Made by a program: the position numbers and the translations under genes
Shown here: piece after piece, positions 44,220 through 53,255 of the stretch
Layout: each line of letters begins with the position of its first letter
Position numbering within the stretch: the stretch's first letter is position 1
Notes under the pieces: model-generated
The model's database searches: none
What the model was told of the DNA's origin: nothing
What the model saw: the letters and a program-made list of their open reading frames with translations, nothing else
Source of the DNA: Sphingobacterium bambusae
GTDB lineage: Bacteria; Bacteroidota; Bacteroidia; Sphingobacteriales; Sphingobacteriaceae
NCBI RefSeq assembly: GCF_033955345.1
Contig: NZ_CP138332.1
Location: 2,790,001 to 2,854,000, forward strand
Direction of reading: 5' to 3'
Length of the DNA stretch: 64,000 nt

Positions 44220-46649
44220 TTATTTAATGGATTGTAAGAAATAGCGGAACTTGATGGCGTAGGAACGACCAGGTTTCTGCAGCTTAAACATATCATAAGC
44301 GATCTCATCGGTGAGGTTGCGCCCCTCGATCGTAACATTGTATTTGTTCATGCCGAAAGAATAGGTTAAAGCAATATTATGCAGCCATTGTGCCGGAATG
44401 TAATCTTTCGTTGACTTGTCGCCGAGTTTCGACCAGCTCAAAGAATAGTCGTTTACAAATTGGAGGTAGTAATTGATGAACAAGTTCGTGTTTTTTTTGC
44501 CGAAAGCATCACGTACAATCGTGCTTAGATCGGCATTACCGTAAAGCCATGGTTCATTGGGTGTTCTGTTTCCGTAGCTGATTTTCGTTCTATTCGTTCC
44601 TTTTATATACTTTTCACGGTCTACCGCATTGTAATAGCTCAGGTTGACCATCGCTCTGATCAGACCTCCTTTATAGTTGTAACGCAGTTCAACGTCAGCT
44701 CCGTTTATCTTGATTCCACCCTCGTTGGAAGAATATCTTCTAGTGCCAAATTGCCCTTCGTAGGTTGTGTTGATGATGTAGTCTTTAGCATTACGATAGA
44801 ATAAGCCCCCATCAAAAAACACATCGTGGTCACCTTGAACATATTGATAGTATAGAGAAAGATTGTAGTTATCGCTGTTTACAGGTTTTAAACCGGGGCT
44901 GGCATCCACGTTGATGCCGTCTCCGTGAAGTTCTACAAAGCTGGGAAGTCTATATGCATGCTCGTAGGAAGCCTTGATACCCAATTTCTCTAGAATGCGA
45001 AAATTGCTGGCGGCGCCGTAGCCGGTAAAACTTGTTGACTCGTCTGTCGAGGGATTTTCTCCGCCTTGGGTTTTACCAATTACGGTATATCTTTTGACAA
45101 AAAAGGAGTTGTTTAATCGTTCTTTTAATAATACTTGTTGGTAGTTTAAACCTGTAGTATGTTGTGTGGTACGATTTGTTTTGTTATAGAAATCGTTGTA
45201 CGGATCAATTTCGTTGTATGATTCTCGGGTAAAGCTATTTACGTTGTGGTTTAACGTAAAGATGTGGTTGGGCCTAAGGGCATAGTTTACATTGGCCTGT
45301 GCAAAAAAGGTATTATTTTTCTGATGCTGTATTGATTTATTTGAAGTGAGCTCTCCGGCATTGGGAAAGTAAGTGTCCAAGTGGTAGCCCAGCCAAGTGT
45401 AGTCGTTGTAAGAGGCTGTGTCGGTAATAACCGACTTACTATTGGAAAAGTTTGTATACATCGAAGCAGAAAGACCATCGGTAAACAGGCGGTCTTTACG
45501 ATATCGGAAGCTCGGTGTGAAGCTTCTTGTCGTGTTGTGCACTTTCCCCAACACTCGTTCTTGGGTAGCTCCGGTCTGTACATCATTGTCTACAAAGGTA
45601 TGAGTGAAGCCAAGGACGGCCAGATCGGCCCACTTCTTATTGCTTAGACCTACCTCAAGCTGTGTCATGTAGGACTCGTAGCTATCGTGAAATCTTCGTG
45701 CCGAAGGTATAGTATCGTAGGACTGCTTAACGGAACCAAATTCATCGTCGCCTACCGTTCTTTTGGGAACTACTAAGTAGAGGCCAGCCTCAGGGTTGGT
45801 CCGCATCAGGTAGTTGTTGTCCGAGTAGTTATAATATGTGTTCAGGTTGAAACGAAGTCCAGTTTTAGGCTCTGTGTATCCGGCGCTTAGTGCTGTTCGA
45901 TGGGTGTTAAACGAAGATAGGCTGTAGCTGAGGTCAAGAAACTTCGACTTATCCCTGTTAGTCACGATATTGATTGCGCCTCCAAGTGCATCCGATCCGA
46001 GGTAGGCGGGAACGACCCCCTTGTATACCTCTATCCGCTCGGCTATATTAACCGGGATGTTATTGAAGGATAGTCCACTGCCCATCGACTCGATCGGTAT
46101 CCCGTCCATGAAGAATCGGACGTTGTTGCCTGATAATCCATTAAGCGAAAAGCTAAAGTTGGAACCGAGTCCCCCCTGTTCGCGAATACGAATACCTGTA
46201 CTACGGTTCAGCAATTGGTTGATGTCGGTATTTGTATTGGCAAATTCTTTGGTCTCGATAACGTTGACGTTGAAGCCGGTTTCCTTGATCTTCTGTGCCA
46301 CACGCCTACCTGTAATCTCAACCTTTTCGATATGATTGGCCGATTCAACAAGTTGAAAGTCGGCGCGTAGGAGCTTATTATCCGCAAGAGTTATTTTTCG
46401 CTCCTGCTCTTGGTGGCCTAGGCTGTGTACACGAAGTAAATAATTTCCTTTGGAAGACTTTGTACTGATCTCGTAGTCTCCCTTTATGTCACTAAGCGTC
46501 TGCTCGCCGGTTGACAGATCGATTTTTGCGCCGGCGATTCCTGCCCCGGACGTTGACGTAATTTTACCTGTGATTTTGTAATACTGGCCTTGTACACTTA
46601 AAGTAAGGAATAACAATAGTGAACAACAGGTCCATTTGATATCAAGCAT
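44220..46649 (-). CDS. TonB-dependent outer membrane receptor 1
   Basis: 809 residues. Signal peptide (LLLFLTLSVQG), an N-terminal CarboxypepD_reg-type domain (ITGKITSTSGAGIAGAKID), a plug domain (TDINQLLNRSTGIRIREQGG and VYKGVVPAYLGSDALGGAINIV) and a 22-strand-type barrel ending in a C-terminal Phe-rich strand (YAIKFRYFLQSIK). There is no N-terminal STN domain. With DUF4374 and PepSY neighbours it most likely imports a ferric siderophore or heme; the substrate is not visible in the sequence. A large inverted repeat precedes it. Confidence 0.93.
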   Translation of the reverse strand: MLDIKWTCCSLLLFLTLSVQGQYYKITGKITSTSGAGIAGAKIDLSTGEQTLSDIKGDYEISTKSSKGNYLLRVHSLGHQEQERKITLADNKLLRADFQLVESANHIEKVEITGRRVAQKIKETGFNVNVIETKEFANTNTDINQLLNRSTGIRIREQGGLGSNFSFSLNGLSGNNVRFFMDGIPIESMGSGLSFNNIPVNIAERIEVYKGVVPAYLGSDALGGAINIVTNRDKSKFLDLSYSLSSFNTHRTALSAGYTEPKTGLRFNLNTYYNYSDNNYLMRTNPEAGLYLVVPKRTVGDDEFGSVKQSYDTIPSARRFHDSYESYMTQLEVGLSNKKWADLAVLGFTHTFVDNDVQTGATQERVLGKVHNTTRSFTPSFRYRKDRLFTDGLSASMYTNFSNSKSVITDTASYNDYTWLGYHLDTYFPNAGELTSNKSIQHQKNNTFFAQANVNYALRPNHIFTLNHNVNSFTRESYNEIDPYNDFYNKTNRTTQHTTGLNYQQVLLKERLNNSFFVKRYTVIGKTQGGENPSTDESTSFTGYGAASNFRILEKLGIKASYEHAYRLPSFVELHGDGINVDASPGLKPVNSDNYNLSLYYQYVQGDHDVFFDGGLFYRNAKDYIINTTYEGQFGTRRYSSNEGGIKINGADVELRYNYKGGLIRAMVNLSYYNAVDREKYIKGTNRTKISYGNRTPNEPWLYGNADLSTIVRDAFGKKNTNLFINYYLQFVNDYSLSWSKLGDKSTKDYIPAQWLHNIALTYSFGMNKYNVTIEGRNLTDEIAYDMFKLQKPGRSYAIKFRYFLQSIK

Positions 46650-46665
46650 TTTATTTAGATTAATT

Positions 46666-46690
46666 ATATATAGGAACGTAGCCTATATAT
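46666..46690. repeat. Inverted repeat upstream of TonB receptor 1
   Basis: A perfect 9-bp arm pair (ATATATAGG / CCTATATAT) with a 7-nt spacer, extended by TTAAT on both flanks after a short mismatch. It lies 17 bp before the receptor ATG and could be an operator or an mRNA hairpin. Confidence 0.5.
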
Positions 46691-46727
46691 CGATTAACCG
46701 AAGGTTTGCTTGAAAAAAAAGTTGAAT

Positions 46728-47957
46728 TTATTTTATCCGGTCCATTCTGACGATAAAATCGACTGATTTTGAAAGGGTTAGTGTTTTTTGGATTTTTTTG
46801 CTTTTAATGGAATAGCTCCACACAGCGTGATTATCGTCTTTATCATCAATAGCAAAATAGACCATATCTCCGTCTACGATCACATTTTCTTTGCGCGTAC
46901 CTTTATCGAGAGGTAGCGCCAGCTTGTGGAGAGTCCCGTTGTCTAGATCAACGAGATAATACTCAAATTGGTAGGTTGAATGGTGGTTGGAGAAGTCGGT
47001 ATACTTATCCTTTTGCTCGCTACGGATGATGGCTTGCTGATTTCCGAGATACCAAAAACCGTAGGCATGGTTACCTATCTGCTGCGAGATGTTAATCATG
47101 TAATTTGGATCTAGTGCGTCGTCGCCCTTCTTTTTTCGGAAGATAGCTGTAGGGGCGTCAAGCTTGTTGCCCAAGGCAATACCGGGGCAGCTCATGAAAT
47201 ACAGATCGCCGTTTTCGTTCTTGGCTGCATAAGATTGCACTGTGTTTATTCCGCCAGGATAAGTAGATCGGGCGTCGGAATGGGTACTTTTCAGACTTAG
47301 CGTCTGCATGTTGATCGTGCTAAAATACATGCTGTCGGATGTCGTGTAGTCGCCATCTGCCAAGTATTTGCTATAGGAATAGCCCACCCACAGCTTTTCA
47401 TGATCGTAGTTAACTACGCCGATATTAAGCTGATCATATCCCGCTGAGATGCTTTTGGGAAGAGGCAGCTTTTGTTGCTGGAGCAAAGTCATGGACTTGG
47501 TGTCAATAATATGCATAAATCCGATACTTCCCTGATCCCGCAATACGGTAAATAGCATTAAGGTATCTGTATTTTCCTTCCAGATGAAATGCTCTACATC
47601 ACCAATCTTACCTAAGGAGATAGAATCCCATGCGGCAAGTGTATTTCTTTCTGATAGATCGTAACGGACAAATTGGTTGGTTTTGTAGTTCAGTTGAAAG
47701 AAAGATCGGCCTTTGAGAATAAACTCCCGATTGAACGTAGCGCTTGGAATAGATGCTTCCCTTTGCTGGGAAAGGCTGTCGAGCCTATCCGTTAATATAA
47801 AGTTGTTCGGCCCTGTTTTGTTTAAGTTGTAAAATGAAAACGAGGCAGAAAAATCGTCAACAGGCTGTTGTTTATCGGATCGCGGCGAACAGGCAGAAAG
47901 CAGGCAGAAAGAAGTGATAAGGAGCAAGAAGTTGTGACAAGCGCGATTTTTAGCCAT
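46728..47957 (-). CDS. DUF4374-like lipoprotein A
   Basis: 409 residues. Signal and lipobox SFCLLSAC (Cys ~22), then SPRSDKQQ. The middle and C-terminal blocks PTAIFRKKKGDDALDPNYMIN, YLGNQQAIIRS and the VYFAIDDKDDNHAVWSY end align with DUF4374-B next to TonB receptor 1, so this is a diverged paralogue. It is probably an outer-membrane-anchored accessory to the receptor. It follows the FecR-like gene by only 6 bp and precedes TonB receptor 1 by 78 bp. Confidence 0.75.
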   Translation of the reverse strand: MAKNRACHNFLLLITSFCLLSACSPRSDKQQPVDDFSASFSFYNLNKTGPNNFILTDRLDSLSQQREASIPSATFNREFILKGRSFFQLNYKTNQFVRYDLSERNTLAAWDSISLGKIGDVEHFIWKENTDTLMLFTVLRDQGSIGFMHIIDTKSMTLLQQQKLPLPKSISAGYDQLNIGVVNYDHEKLWVGYSYSKYLADGDYTTSDSMYFSTINMQTLSLKSTHSDARSTYPGGINTVQSYAAKNENGDLYFMSCPGIALGNKLDAPTAIFRKKKGDDALDPNYMINISQQIGNHAYGFWYLGNQQAIIRSEQKDKYTDFSNHHSTYQFEYYLVDLDNGTLHKLALPLDKGTRKENVIVDGDMVYFAIDDKDDNHAVWSYSIKSKKIQKTLTLSKSVDFIVRMDRIK

Positions 47958-47963
47958 AAATAC

Positions 47964-48602
47964 CTAGGTAATCTGAAATTGCTTTTTAAGTTTTCGTTGA
48001 ATAGGTGGAGGCAAAAAGGCCATTTCGTCCTTTTGGAAGACCAAGAATTTATTTTCAGAAGGATGTTCGGAGAGCACGTAGACTTGATTCCGCTTAAAAT
48101 GAAAGACCCTATTGTTTCGCGTATCGTGAAGCGTAAAATCTCGTTTTGGCTTGAACATAATATTTCCGGATAGCGCAATGCTTCCGGCATGCAGATCGAT
48201 CTGCGCGGAACTGTTTTTGCTCAACAACAGGTCGAAATTTTGCTCATGCTGCCAAGCCACATCGTGTTGCTTGTTGTCTGCATAGAAAAGGCTTTTTTCG
48301 GAAGCATCAAACTGCAGGCGGACTGCCGAAACAGCAACCACGAGCAGCAAACAGGCTGCGGCGGCATAGATGGGCCATAGCACGCGTTTTTTGGTTACAA
48401 GTGGTGTCGCGCTAGGCGCTTCGTTTGCTATATGAGCCGTTAGATTTGCCCATATATCCGCCTTGACCGCTTGATCTTCTTCCGGCATATCTTCTTCATC
48501 TTCCCAGCGATCATTGTCCAACCATTTTTGCACGGCATCGCGCTCTTGGTCGGTGCATTGACCAAGCTCGTACTTTTCTAAAAGTGCCTTGCTAATTTCC
48601 AT
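47964..48602 (-). CDS. FecR-like anti-sigma factor, shortened periplasmic part
   Basis: 212 residues from ATG 48602. The cytoplasmic start EISKALLEKYELGQCTDQERDAV matches Bacteroidota FecR anti-sigma domains. One membrane segment (YAAAACLLLVVAVSAVRL, ~78-95) follows. The periplasmic part (~115 residues) has the FecR-like pattern LLLSKNSSAQIDLHAGSI...GNIMFKPKRDF but is shorter than usual (family ~300-390 residues total) and lacks a clear C-terminal DUF4974-type domain. It should hold the upstream ECF sigma factor. The gene order sigma-FecR-uptake matches Fec-type regulation. Confidence 0.75.
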   Translation of the reverse strand: MEISKALLEKYELGQCTDQERDAVQKWLDNDRWEDEEDMPEEDQAVKADIWANLTAHIANEAPSATPLVTKKRVLWPIYAAAACLLLVVAVSAVRLQFDASEKSLFYADNKQHDVAWQHEQNFDLLLSKNSSAQIDLHAGSIALSGNIMFKPKRDFTLHDTRNNRVFHFKRNQVYVLSEHPSENKFLVFQKDEMAFLPPPIQRKLKKQFQIT

Positions 48603-48685
48603 GGTTATTCTTACTATGTCCTGATCTATACTTCTGCTTATCAAAAATACGAAATATATCTATTTGTATATGGCTAAGCATCATT

Positions 48686-49231
48686 TTAACTGCTGTTGGT
48701 GTCTAGGTGCGTTCGAAGCGTCAGTAAGGCCTTGCTAATATGGTACTCCACGGCCCGCTCGGATATAAGAAGCGCCTTGGCAATCTCTTTGTTACTGAGT
48801 CCCTCTTCCCGGCTCATCTTAAACACATTTTTACATTGCTTGGGTAGCGATTCAACAATACGCTGCAGTTTTGTCTGCAGCTCTTTAACATGTAATTGCT
48901 GATCTTCGTATTCCGTTAAGCTTTGTTCTTGAATAATATCATGATGCCTTTGTCTGGTGGCTTTGTTACGGATGTATTCCAAGGTGCGTAATTTCACCGA
49001 CCGAAGGAGGTAGCGCTCTGCATCGAGGATAGATAAGCTCTCTCGCCTCTCCCATAAAGACTTGAAAATATCCTGCACAATTTCCTTGGCATCGTCTTCC
49101 TGTTCGGTCGTTTTCAATGCAAAGCGATACATACGATGCCAAAAGCTTTCAAACAATGCTTCGAATGATGCTTGCGTAATCGTGATACCTTCGTTATGTA
49201 TAGGGGGTTCCAAATCATCGCAAATATACAT
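48686..49231 (-). CDS. ECF-family RNA polymerase sigma factor
   Basis: 181 residues. Region 2 (FWHRMYRFALKTTEQEDDAKEIVQDIF) and region 4 (GLSNKEIAKALLISERAVEYHISKALL) are clear, with a variable linker and no other domains, as in Bacteroidota FecI-type ECF factors. It likely directs the downstream uptake genes when released by the FecR-like protein. It is 83 bp before the FecR start and 39 bp after the Fur-like gene. An AT-rich palindrome-like stretch (about 49235-49258) precedes its start. Confidence 0.9.
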   Translation of the reverse strand: MYICDDLEPPIHNEGITITQASFEALFESFWHRMYRFALKTTEQEDDAKEIVQDIFKSLWERRESLSILDAERYLLRSVKLRTLEYIRNKATRQRHHDIIQEQSLTEYEDQQLHVKELQTKLQRIVESLPKQCKNVFKMSREEGLSNKEIAKALLISERAVEYHISKALLTLRTHLDTNSS

Positions 49232-49234
49232 TAT

Positions 49235-49258
49235 TTAGAATAATTATAAATAATAATC
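49235..49258. promoter_or_regulatory. AT-rich imperfect palindrome before the sigma gene
   Basis: It contains GAATAATTATAAATAATAATC, loosely resembling a Fur-type 7-1-7 box (GATAAT...ATTATC). The region is so AT-rich that the match may be chance. Confidence 0.22.
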
Positions 49259-49270
49259 TTCATTTTTCCC

Positions 49271-49516
49271 CTAATTATTTACCAAAATAGACTTGACGCA
49301 AAAGAAATGCTGTTTGTAAGGGTGAAACTTACACGAAGCAACCAATTCCTTTTGTGTTAAGCTTCGTATATTCTTATATACCGCAGCATAGCTGAAACAT
49401 TTGATATTGGGATTGAGCGACTGAAAGATGGCGTCAAAGTCCATCCAACGTTTTTCTTCATCCAGCAGATGGAAGATCGCACGTTCTGTTTTGTTCAAGT
49501 TTTCATTCGTTGTCAT
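49271..49516 (-). CDS. Shortened Fur-like winged-helix protein
   Basis: 81 residues from the ATG at 49516, 7 bp after the TonB receptor 2 stop; a TTG at 49534 would overlap that gene. LNKTERAIFHLLDEEKRWMDFDAIF followed by FSYAAVYKNIRSLTQKELV follows the winged-helix pattern of Fur/PerR repressors (TxxR.. then aTVYrxLxxLxexglv). The tail HPYKQHFFCVKS matches the start of the HHxHxxC metal site, where a full Fur would continue into its dimerisation domain. Here the protein stops, and only 39 bp remain before the sigma gene, so the C-terminal half is absent. Full Fur is ~130-150 residues. Confidence 0.55.
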   Translation of the reverse strand: MTTNENLNKTERAIFHLLDEEKRWMDFDAIFQSLNPNIKCFSYAAVYKNIRSLTQKELVASCKFHPYKQHFFCVKSILVNN

Positions 49517-49523
49517 TGTGCTA

Positions 49524-51887
49524 TTATTTTCCAAAGCGATAGCTTAACGTGAGCAATACTTTCCTGTTGTCTGGTCTAGCGGAGTGGAAGATGGTCAGAT
49601 CGCCAAATGTGCTGCTGTACCGAGGATTTCGGTTGCGTACTAAGCCGTTCACGGCTAATTTTAACATCGCTCTATCGGCCCATAATTTTTTCTCAAAAGC
49701 AAGATCGACGCCGTAGTTCTTCTCTTTCCTTCTGGCTCCGCTGGTTATCCCCGAATTGTAGTAGGCGATTAGTTCTGATCGCATGGTCCAAGGAAATTCT
49801 AGTGTATGCTTGCTGTTCAACGTCCAGCTCGAGCCTTCGTTGTCCAGCACGGTACCGTCGATCTCGCCACGGTAGGCATTATGGAATGCGTTGAGGTAAT
49901 GACTTCCACTCCACCACGAGGCGAAACGATTGTTGTACATCACGCTGGCACTGTAATTTGTAAATTGTCCGATGTTTTCGGGTCTACTGTAGGTTTCGTT
50001 GGCCGATTCGCCTGCACGGCTGACGAAAGTGATCACATCACGGTTGTTGCCATAGCTCAAGGTGGTAAACAGTTTATTTTTGTAGCTGTGTCCTATCTCA
50101 ACGATGGTGCTTTTTTCCGGCTTAATATCCGCGTTTCCCTGAAAATAGGTGAAAGCGTCTTCATAAACCCGGAAAACGTTGACGTCATGGTCGCTAGGAC
50201 GTTGAATACGGCTGCTCAACGATCCGCGCAGAACGTGGTTTTCGGTGAGGTGGTACATCAAAAATGCATTGGGAAACAGGTCAAAGTAGTTATTTCGATC
50301 GCTTTCTCCGGTTGTAACTTGGTTCGCCTTGGTAAAGGTGTATTCGCCGCGAAGACCCAGTTGGTACTCTATTTTTGAGAGCTTGCCCGAATAGGTGAGG
50401 TAAGCAGCCTGCACATGTTGTGTATATTGGAAAGCGTTCGAAGAATTCCTGTCATTTACCCACATCGAATTGGAGAGGGTGTCATTTTGTACGGCATTGT
50501 CAATAAAGAGGTGCGTCGCTTTCCAACCCAATTCTATTTTTTGCAGGTTTTTCAATGGCCTGCTGTAGTCCAGTCGCGCCGCGTAGGTGGTATTGTGGAG
50601 ATCCTGTAGGTTATGTCGAGCAGAAACACCGGTTACGTTGTTACTGCTGGCAGCATAGTAGTCCGTGTGGAAGATATTGTCGTAATCGTTTGTATGCGGT
50701 GCGAAATCGATGTTGGCCTTAAGATAGTGATCCTCTCCACGGTATTTTTTTGCATAGTTAACGTTGAACGTTAGGTTATTGTAGCCTTCATCAAAGCTGT
50801 TGCGTGTTGCTGCCCGATCGATGCTGGATACGCCTCGACGATAGATATCCATATCGATGTTTGAAGTAGAGATAAATAAACCTTTGATCCAATTGATGCT
50901 CGCTTCTAAGGTACTGTTGCTATCCGCCTCGTATACAAATCCAGTATGCAAACTATGGTATTTCCCCGGGTCGAGTATACGTTCTTCCCGCTGTACTTGT
51001 CGTCTTTCCGGATTTGCGACATCGCCGAAGGTGCGCTCGCTGTAGGAACTTTCCTTTGATGATTCGTATCCTCTAGAAGCTTGTAAGAAGACGTTCAACT
51101 TTTCCGTTTTGTAGTGTACGCCACCGCCAAAGCTTCCTTGCGACTTGCGCGATTGGCCGCCCCGTACAAAAACATCGGCCCCAAATCCACCACGTCTATT
51201 TTTCTTGGTGACGATATTGATCGCACCTGCACTTCCGGCGGCATCCTCTTTTGCTGAAGGGCTACTCATCAGTTCTAGTTTAGAAATATCGCGTGCCTGC
51301 ATGCCTCTTAACAAGCTTGCCAGTTGAGCGCCCGTGAGGTACGTCTCTTTACCATCAATCTTGACGGTTGCACCCGTACGACCTTGAATCGAAAAATTTC
51401 CCTTGCCATCAGATAGTACTCCCGGTGTTTTTTCTAGCAGTTCCAATACATTGTTGCCTTCGGCTGCGACGCTACCTTCTACATCGACAACCATCTTGTC
51501 GACGTATTGGCGGATCCCGGGAAGCTTGCCCTCCACGTTCACGGAGGCCAGCGATATGGGTGCTGTTTTTAGGATGATTGGTGCTACGGTTTGCTTATCT
51601 CCATTTTTTAAGCTGTAATTTCGGCTGAACTGCGTTTGCTGCCCTACGGCCGAATACCGCAAGAGAAAGGTTCCCGCACGCTGGATCTGTACGAGGTAAT
51701 TTCCACTTTCATCAGTGATGGTTTGCCCTTGCGAAAGCGAGTCGGGCAGGAGCAAAATGTCGACGGATACGTTCTCGAAGGCACGCCCATCTTCATGGAG
51801 AATCTTGCCGGTTAATGTTGTTTGCGCAAATGTTTTGCAGACCATGCCTGCGCAGAGGAGGAAAAGCGTTAATAAATGGATGTTCAT
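49524..51887 (-). CDS. TonB-dependent receptor 2 (outer membrane beta-barrel family)
   Basis: 787 residues from ATG 51887, which starts the signal peptide MNIHLLTLFLLCAGMVCKTFAQ; an upstream in-frame ATG at 51941 is less likely. It has a CarboxypepD_reg-like domain (TLTGKILHEDGRAFENVSVDI), a plug (LELLEKTPGVLSDGKGNFSIQG, GATVKIDGKETYLTGAQLASLL, GAINIVTKKNRRGGFG) and a barrel ending in KVLLTLSYRFGK. There is no STN domain. This outer membrane beta-barrel subtype often lacks an obvious TonB box. It follows the YncE-like gene by 81 bp. Confidence 0.9.
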   Translation of the reverse strand: MNIHLLTLFLLCAGMVCKTFAQTTLTGKILHEDGRAFENVSVDILLLPDSLSQGQTITDESGNYLVQIQRAGTFLLRYSAVGQQTQFSRNYSLKNGDKQTVAPIILKTAPISLASVNVEGKLPGIRQYVDKMVVDVEGSVAAEGNNVLELLEKTPGVLSDGKGNFSIQGRTGATVKIDGKETYLTGAQLASLLRGMQARDISKLELMSSPSAKEDAAGSAGAINIVTKKNRRGGFGADVFVRGGQSRKSQGSFGGGVHYKTEKLNVFLQASRGYESSKESSYSERTFGDVANPERRQVQREERILDPGKYHSLHTGFVYEADSNSTLEASINWIKGLFISTSNIDMDIYRRGVSSIDRAATRNSFDEGYNNLTFNVNYAKKYRGEDHYLKANIDFAPHTNDYDNIFHTDYYAASSNNVTGVSARHNLQDLHNTTYAARLDYSRPLKNLQKIELGWKATHLFIDNAVQNDTLSNSMWVNDRNSSNAFQYTQHVQAAYLTYSGKLSKIEYQLGLRGEYTFTKANQVTTGESDRNNYFDLFPNAFLMYHLTENHVLRGSLSSRIQRPSDHDVNVFRVYEDAFTYFQGNADIKPEKSTIVEIGHSYKNKLFTTLSYGNNRDVITFVSRAGESANETYSRPENIGQFTNYSASVMYNNRFASWWSGSHYLNAFHNAYRGEIDGTVLDNEGSSWTLNSKHTLEFPWTMRSELIAYYNSGITSGARRKEKNYGVDLAFEKKLWADRAMLKLAVNGLVRNRNPRYSSTFGDLTIFHSARPDNRKVLLTLSYRFGK

Positions 51888-51967
51888 GAATGATAGATGC
51901 AGGGACTTGCTAGCGTTTTTAAGCGATCCCCGCAGCGCCATGACGGCCTGCAGGGATTTTTTGTTGT

Positions 51968-53008
51968 TTAGATTTTTATCTTGTCGATTTTTAGGACGGT
52001 GTTTCCGTTTTCTACAGGCGCACCTTTACGTCCAGCTTCCTTATTGGTTACATATACCGAGCCGGTTGCTTGGTCTATGCTGATCGTGTTTGGTAGACCT
52101 TTCGTCGCGATACGCTCTTTTACCTCGAACGAATTGCAGTCGATCACGGCTACTTCGTTTTTACTGCGGTTGGCCGTATACAGGAGGTTGTTCTGCTCGT
52201 CGTAGGCAATGCCTATTGGCGATGAATCATAGCCTAGATAAACTTTGAAAGCGATCTCACCTGTCGCTCCATCCAGTACCGTAATGTTGTTGTCATTGGA
52301 TTGGCTCACAAAGATGCGATTGTTCTTTTTGTCAAGAGCGATGTTCAAAGGGCAGTAAGACCAAGTCTTGTATTTTCCTGCTAGATTCCCAGATTTGCTA
52401 TCGTAAACCACAACATTACCTTCCATATTGTTTGCATCCGTTCCATAAACCAAGCCTCTTGAAGCATCGACGTTTACACCAAGCAAGTAGGCGCCTGGCA
52501 GATCAAAAGATCGTTGGTAGGTATTTGTTGCGCCATCGATTTCCCAAATAGATGGATTTCCATGATCTGAAACATATACTTTGTTCCGCTCTTCGTCTAC
52601 AGCAATTTCCCGGATTTTGGATTTTTCCTTTCCACTTGGAATAAGCTGCTGTTTCTTGCTGCGTAGATCAATGGCGCTCACCGCCCCCTGCAAGGAATGG
52701 CCTACATATAGGGTTTGTGTTTTGTTGTTCAGCGCAACACCAAAAGGCAGGTTTTTGCCCACGGCGATAGAGTCTTTTATTGCTAGATCATTTGCGTCGA
52801 GTACATAGACATAGTTGTCCACTTCTTTGTTGAACCCCTTGCGTGGCCCCGTAACGTAAACCTGTTTGTTGCTGGGGTTAAACACCAGTTGATAAACTTC
52901 AATGGGAAGCTTTTGCGTATTGGCTATCTGGAAAGTTGGCTTTGCGTCTTGCGCAAAACTACTGAAGGAAGAAAGGGCAAGACCGATGCCTGCGAGAAGG
53001 TGTTTCAT
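51968..53008 (-). CDS. YncE-like secreted beta-propeller protein
   Basis: 346 residues. Signal peptide (LAGIGLALSSFSSFAQD), then seven-bladed YVTN/NHL-type repeats with recurring YV.D..N..I..ID (VYVSDHGNPSIWEID, RIFVSQSNDNNITVLD, LLYTANRSKNEVAVIDC, VYVTNKEAG). E. coli YncE is iron-regulated and binds DNA; the role of secreted relatives is unclear. Heading the uptake cluster, it may partner TonB receptor 2 as a surface or periplasmic binding protein. Its promoter region is shared with the divergent Sel1 gene. Confidence 0.85.
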   Translation of the reverse strand: MKHLLAGIGLALSSFSSFAQDAKPTFQIANTQKLPIEVYQLVFNPSNKQVYVTGPRKGFNKEVDNYVYVLDANDLAIKDSIAVGKNLPFGVALNNKTQTLYVGHSLQGAVSAIDLRSKKQQLIPSGKEKSKIREIAVDEERNKVYVSDHGNPSIWEIDGATNTYQRSFDLPGAYLLGVNVDASRGLVYGTDANNMEGNVVVYDSKSGNLAGKYKTWSYCPLNIALDKKNNRIFVSQSNDNNITVLDGATGEIAFKVYLGYDSSPIGIAYDEQNNLLYTANRSKNEVAVIDCNSFEVKERIATKGLPNTISIDQATGSVYVTNKEAGRKGAPVENGNTVLKIDKIKI

Positions 53009-53255
53009 TGTTCTTGTTGTTTGTGATATTTAGACTTGTTTTTAATAAACCTTTTAAGGTAAGTTGCACAGGCTCCTCTTTTCCGAAGTCGGGAATTGAA
53101 AAAAATGGAAAATAGCGTTCGTTTGTGCAAGATCCTAGGTGGTATGAACAACGTAAAGCCTGTTCTATTGGCAGAGTTTTTGTTGAGGTTCGACGGATGG
53201 GCCTATGGTCAACTAAATCCGTAATCAATTAAATAAGTAAGAATATATCAACCGT

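Noticed and set aside
49806..50378. 190-codon plus-strand frame
   Set aside because: It lies entirely within TonB receptor 2 on the opposite strand and has no recognisable features.
52959..53228. 89-codon minus-strand frame before the YncE gene
   Set aside because: It overlaps the YncE signal peptide in another frame and lacks coding character; the stretch is better explained as the divergent promoter region.
53009..53255. Possible riboswitch in the shared YncE/Sel1 upstream region
   Set aside because: I looked for cobalamin, TPP and SAM riboswitch core sequences on both strands and found none.
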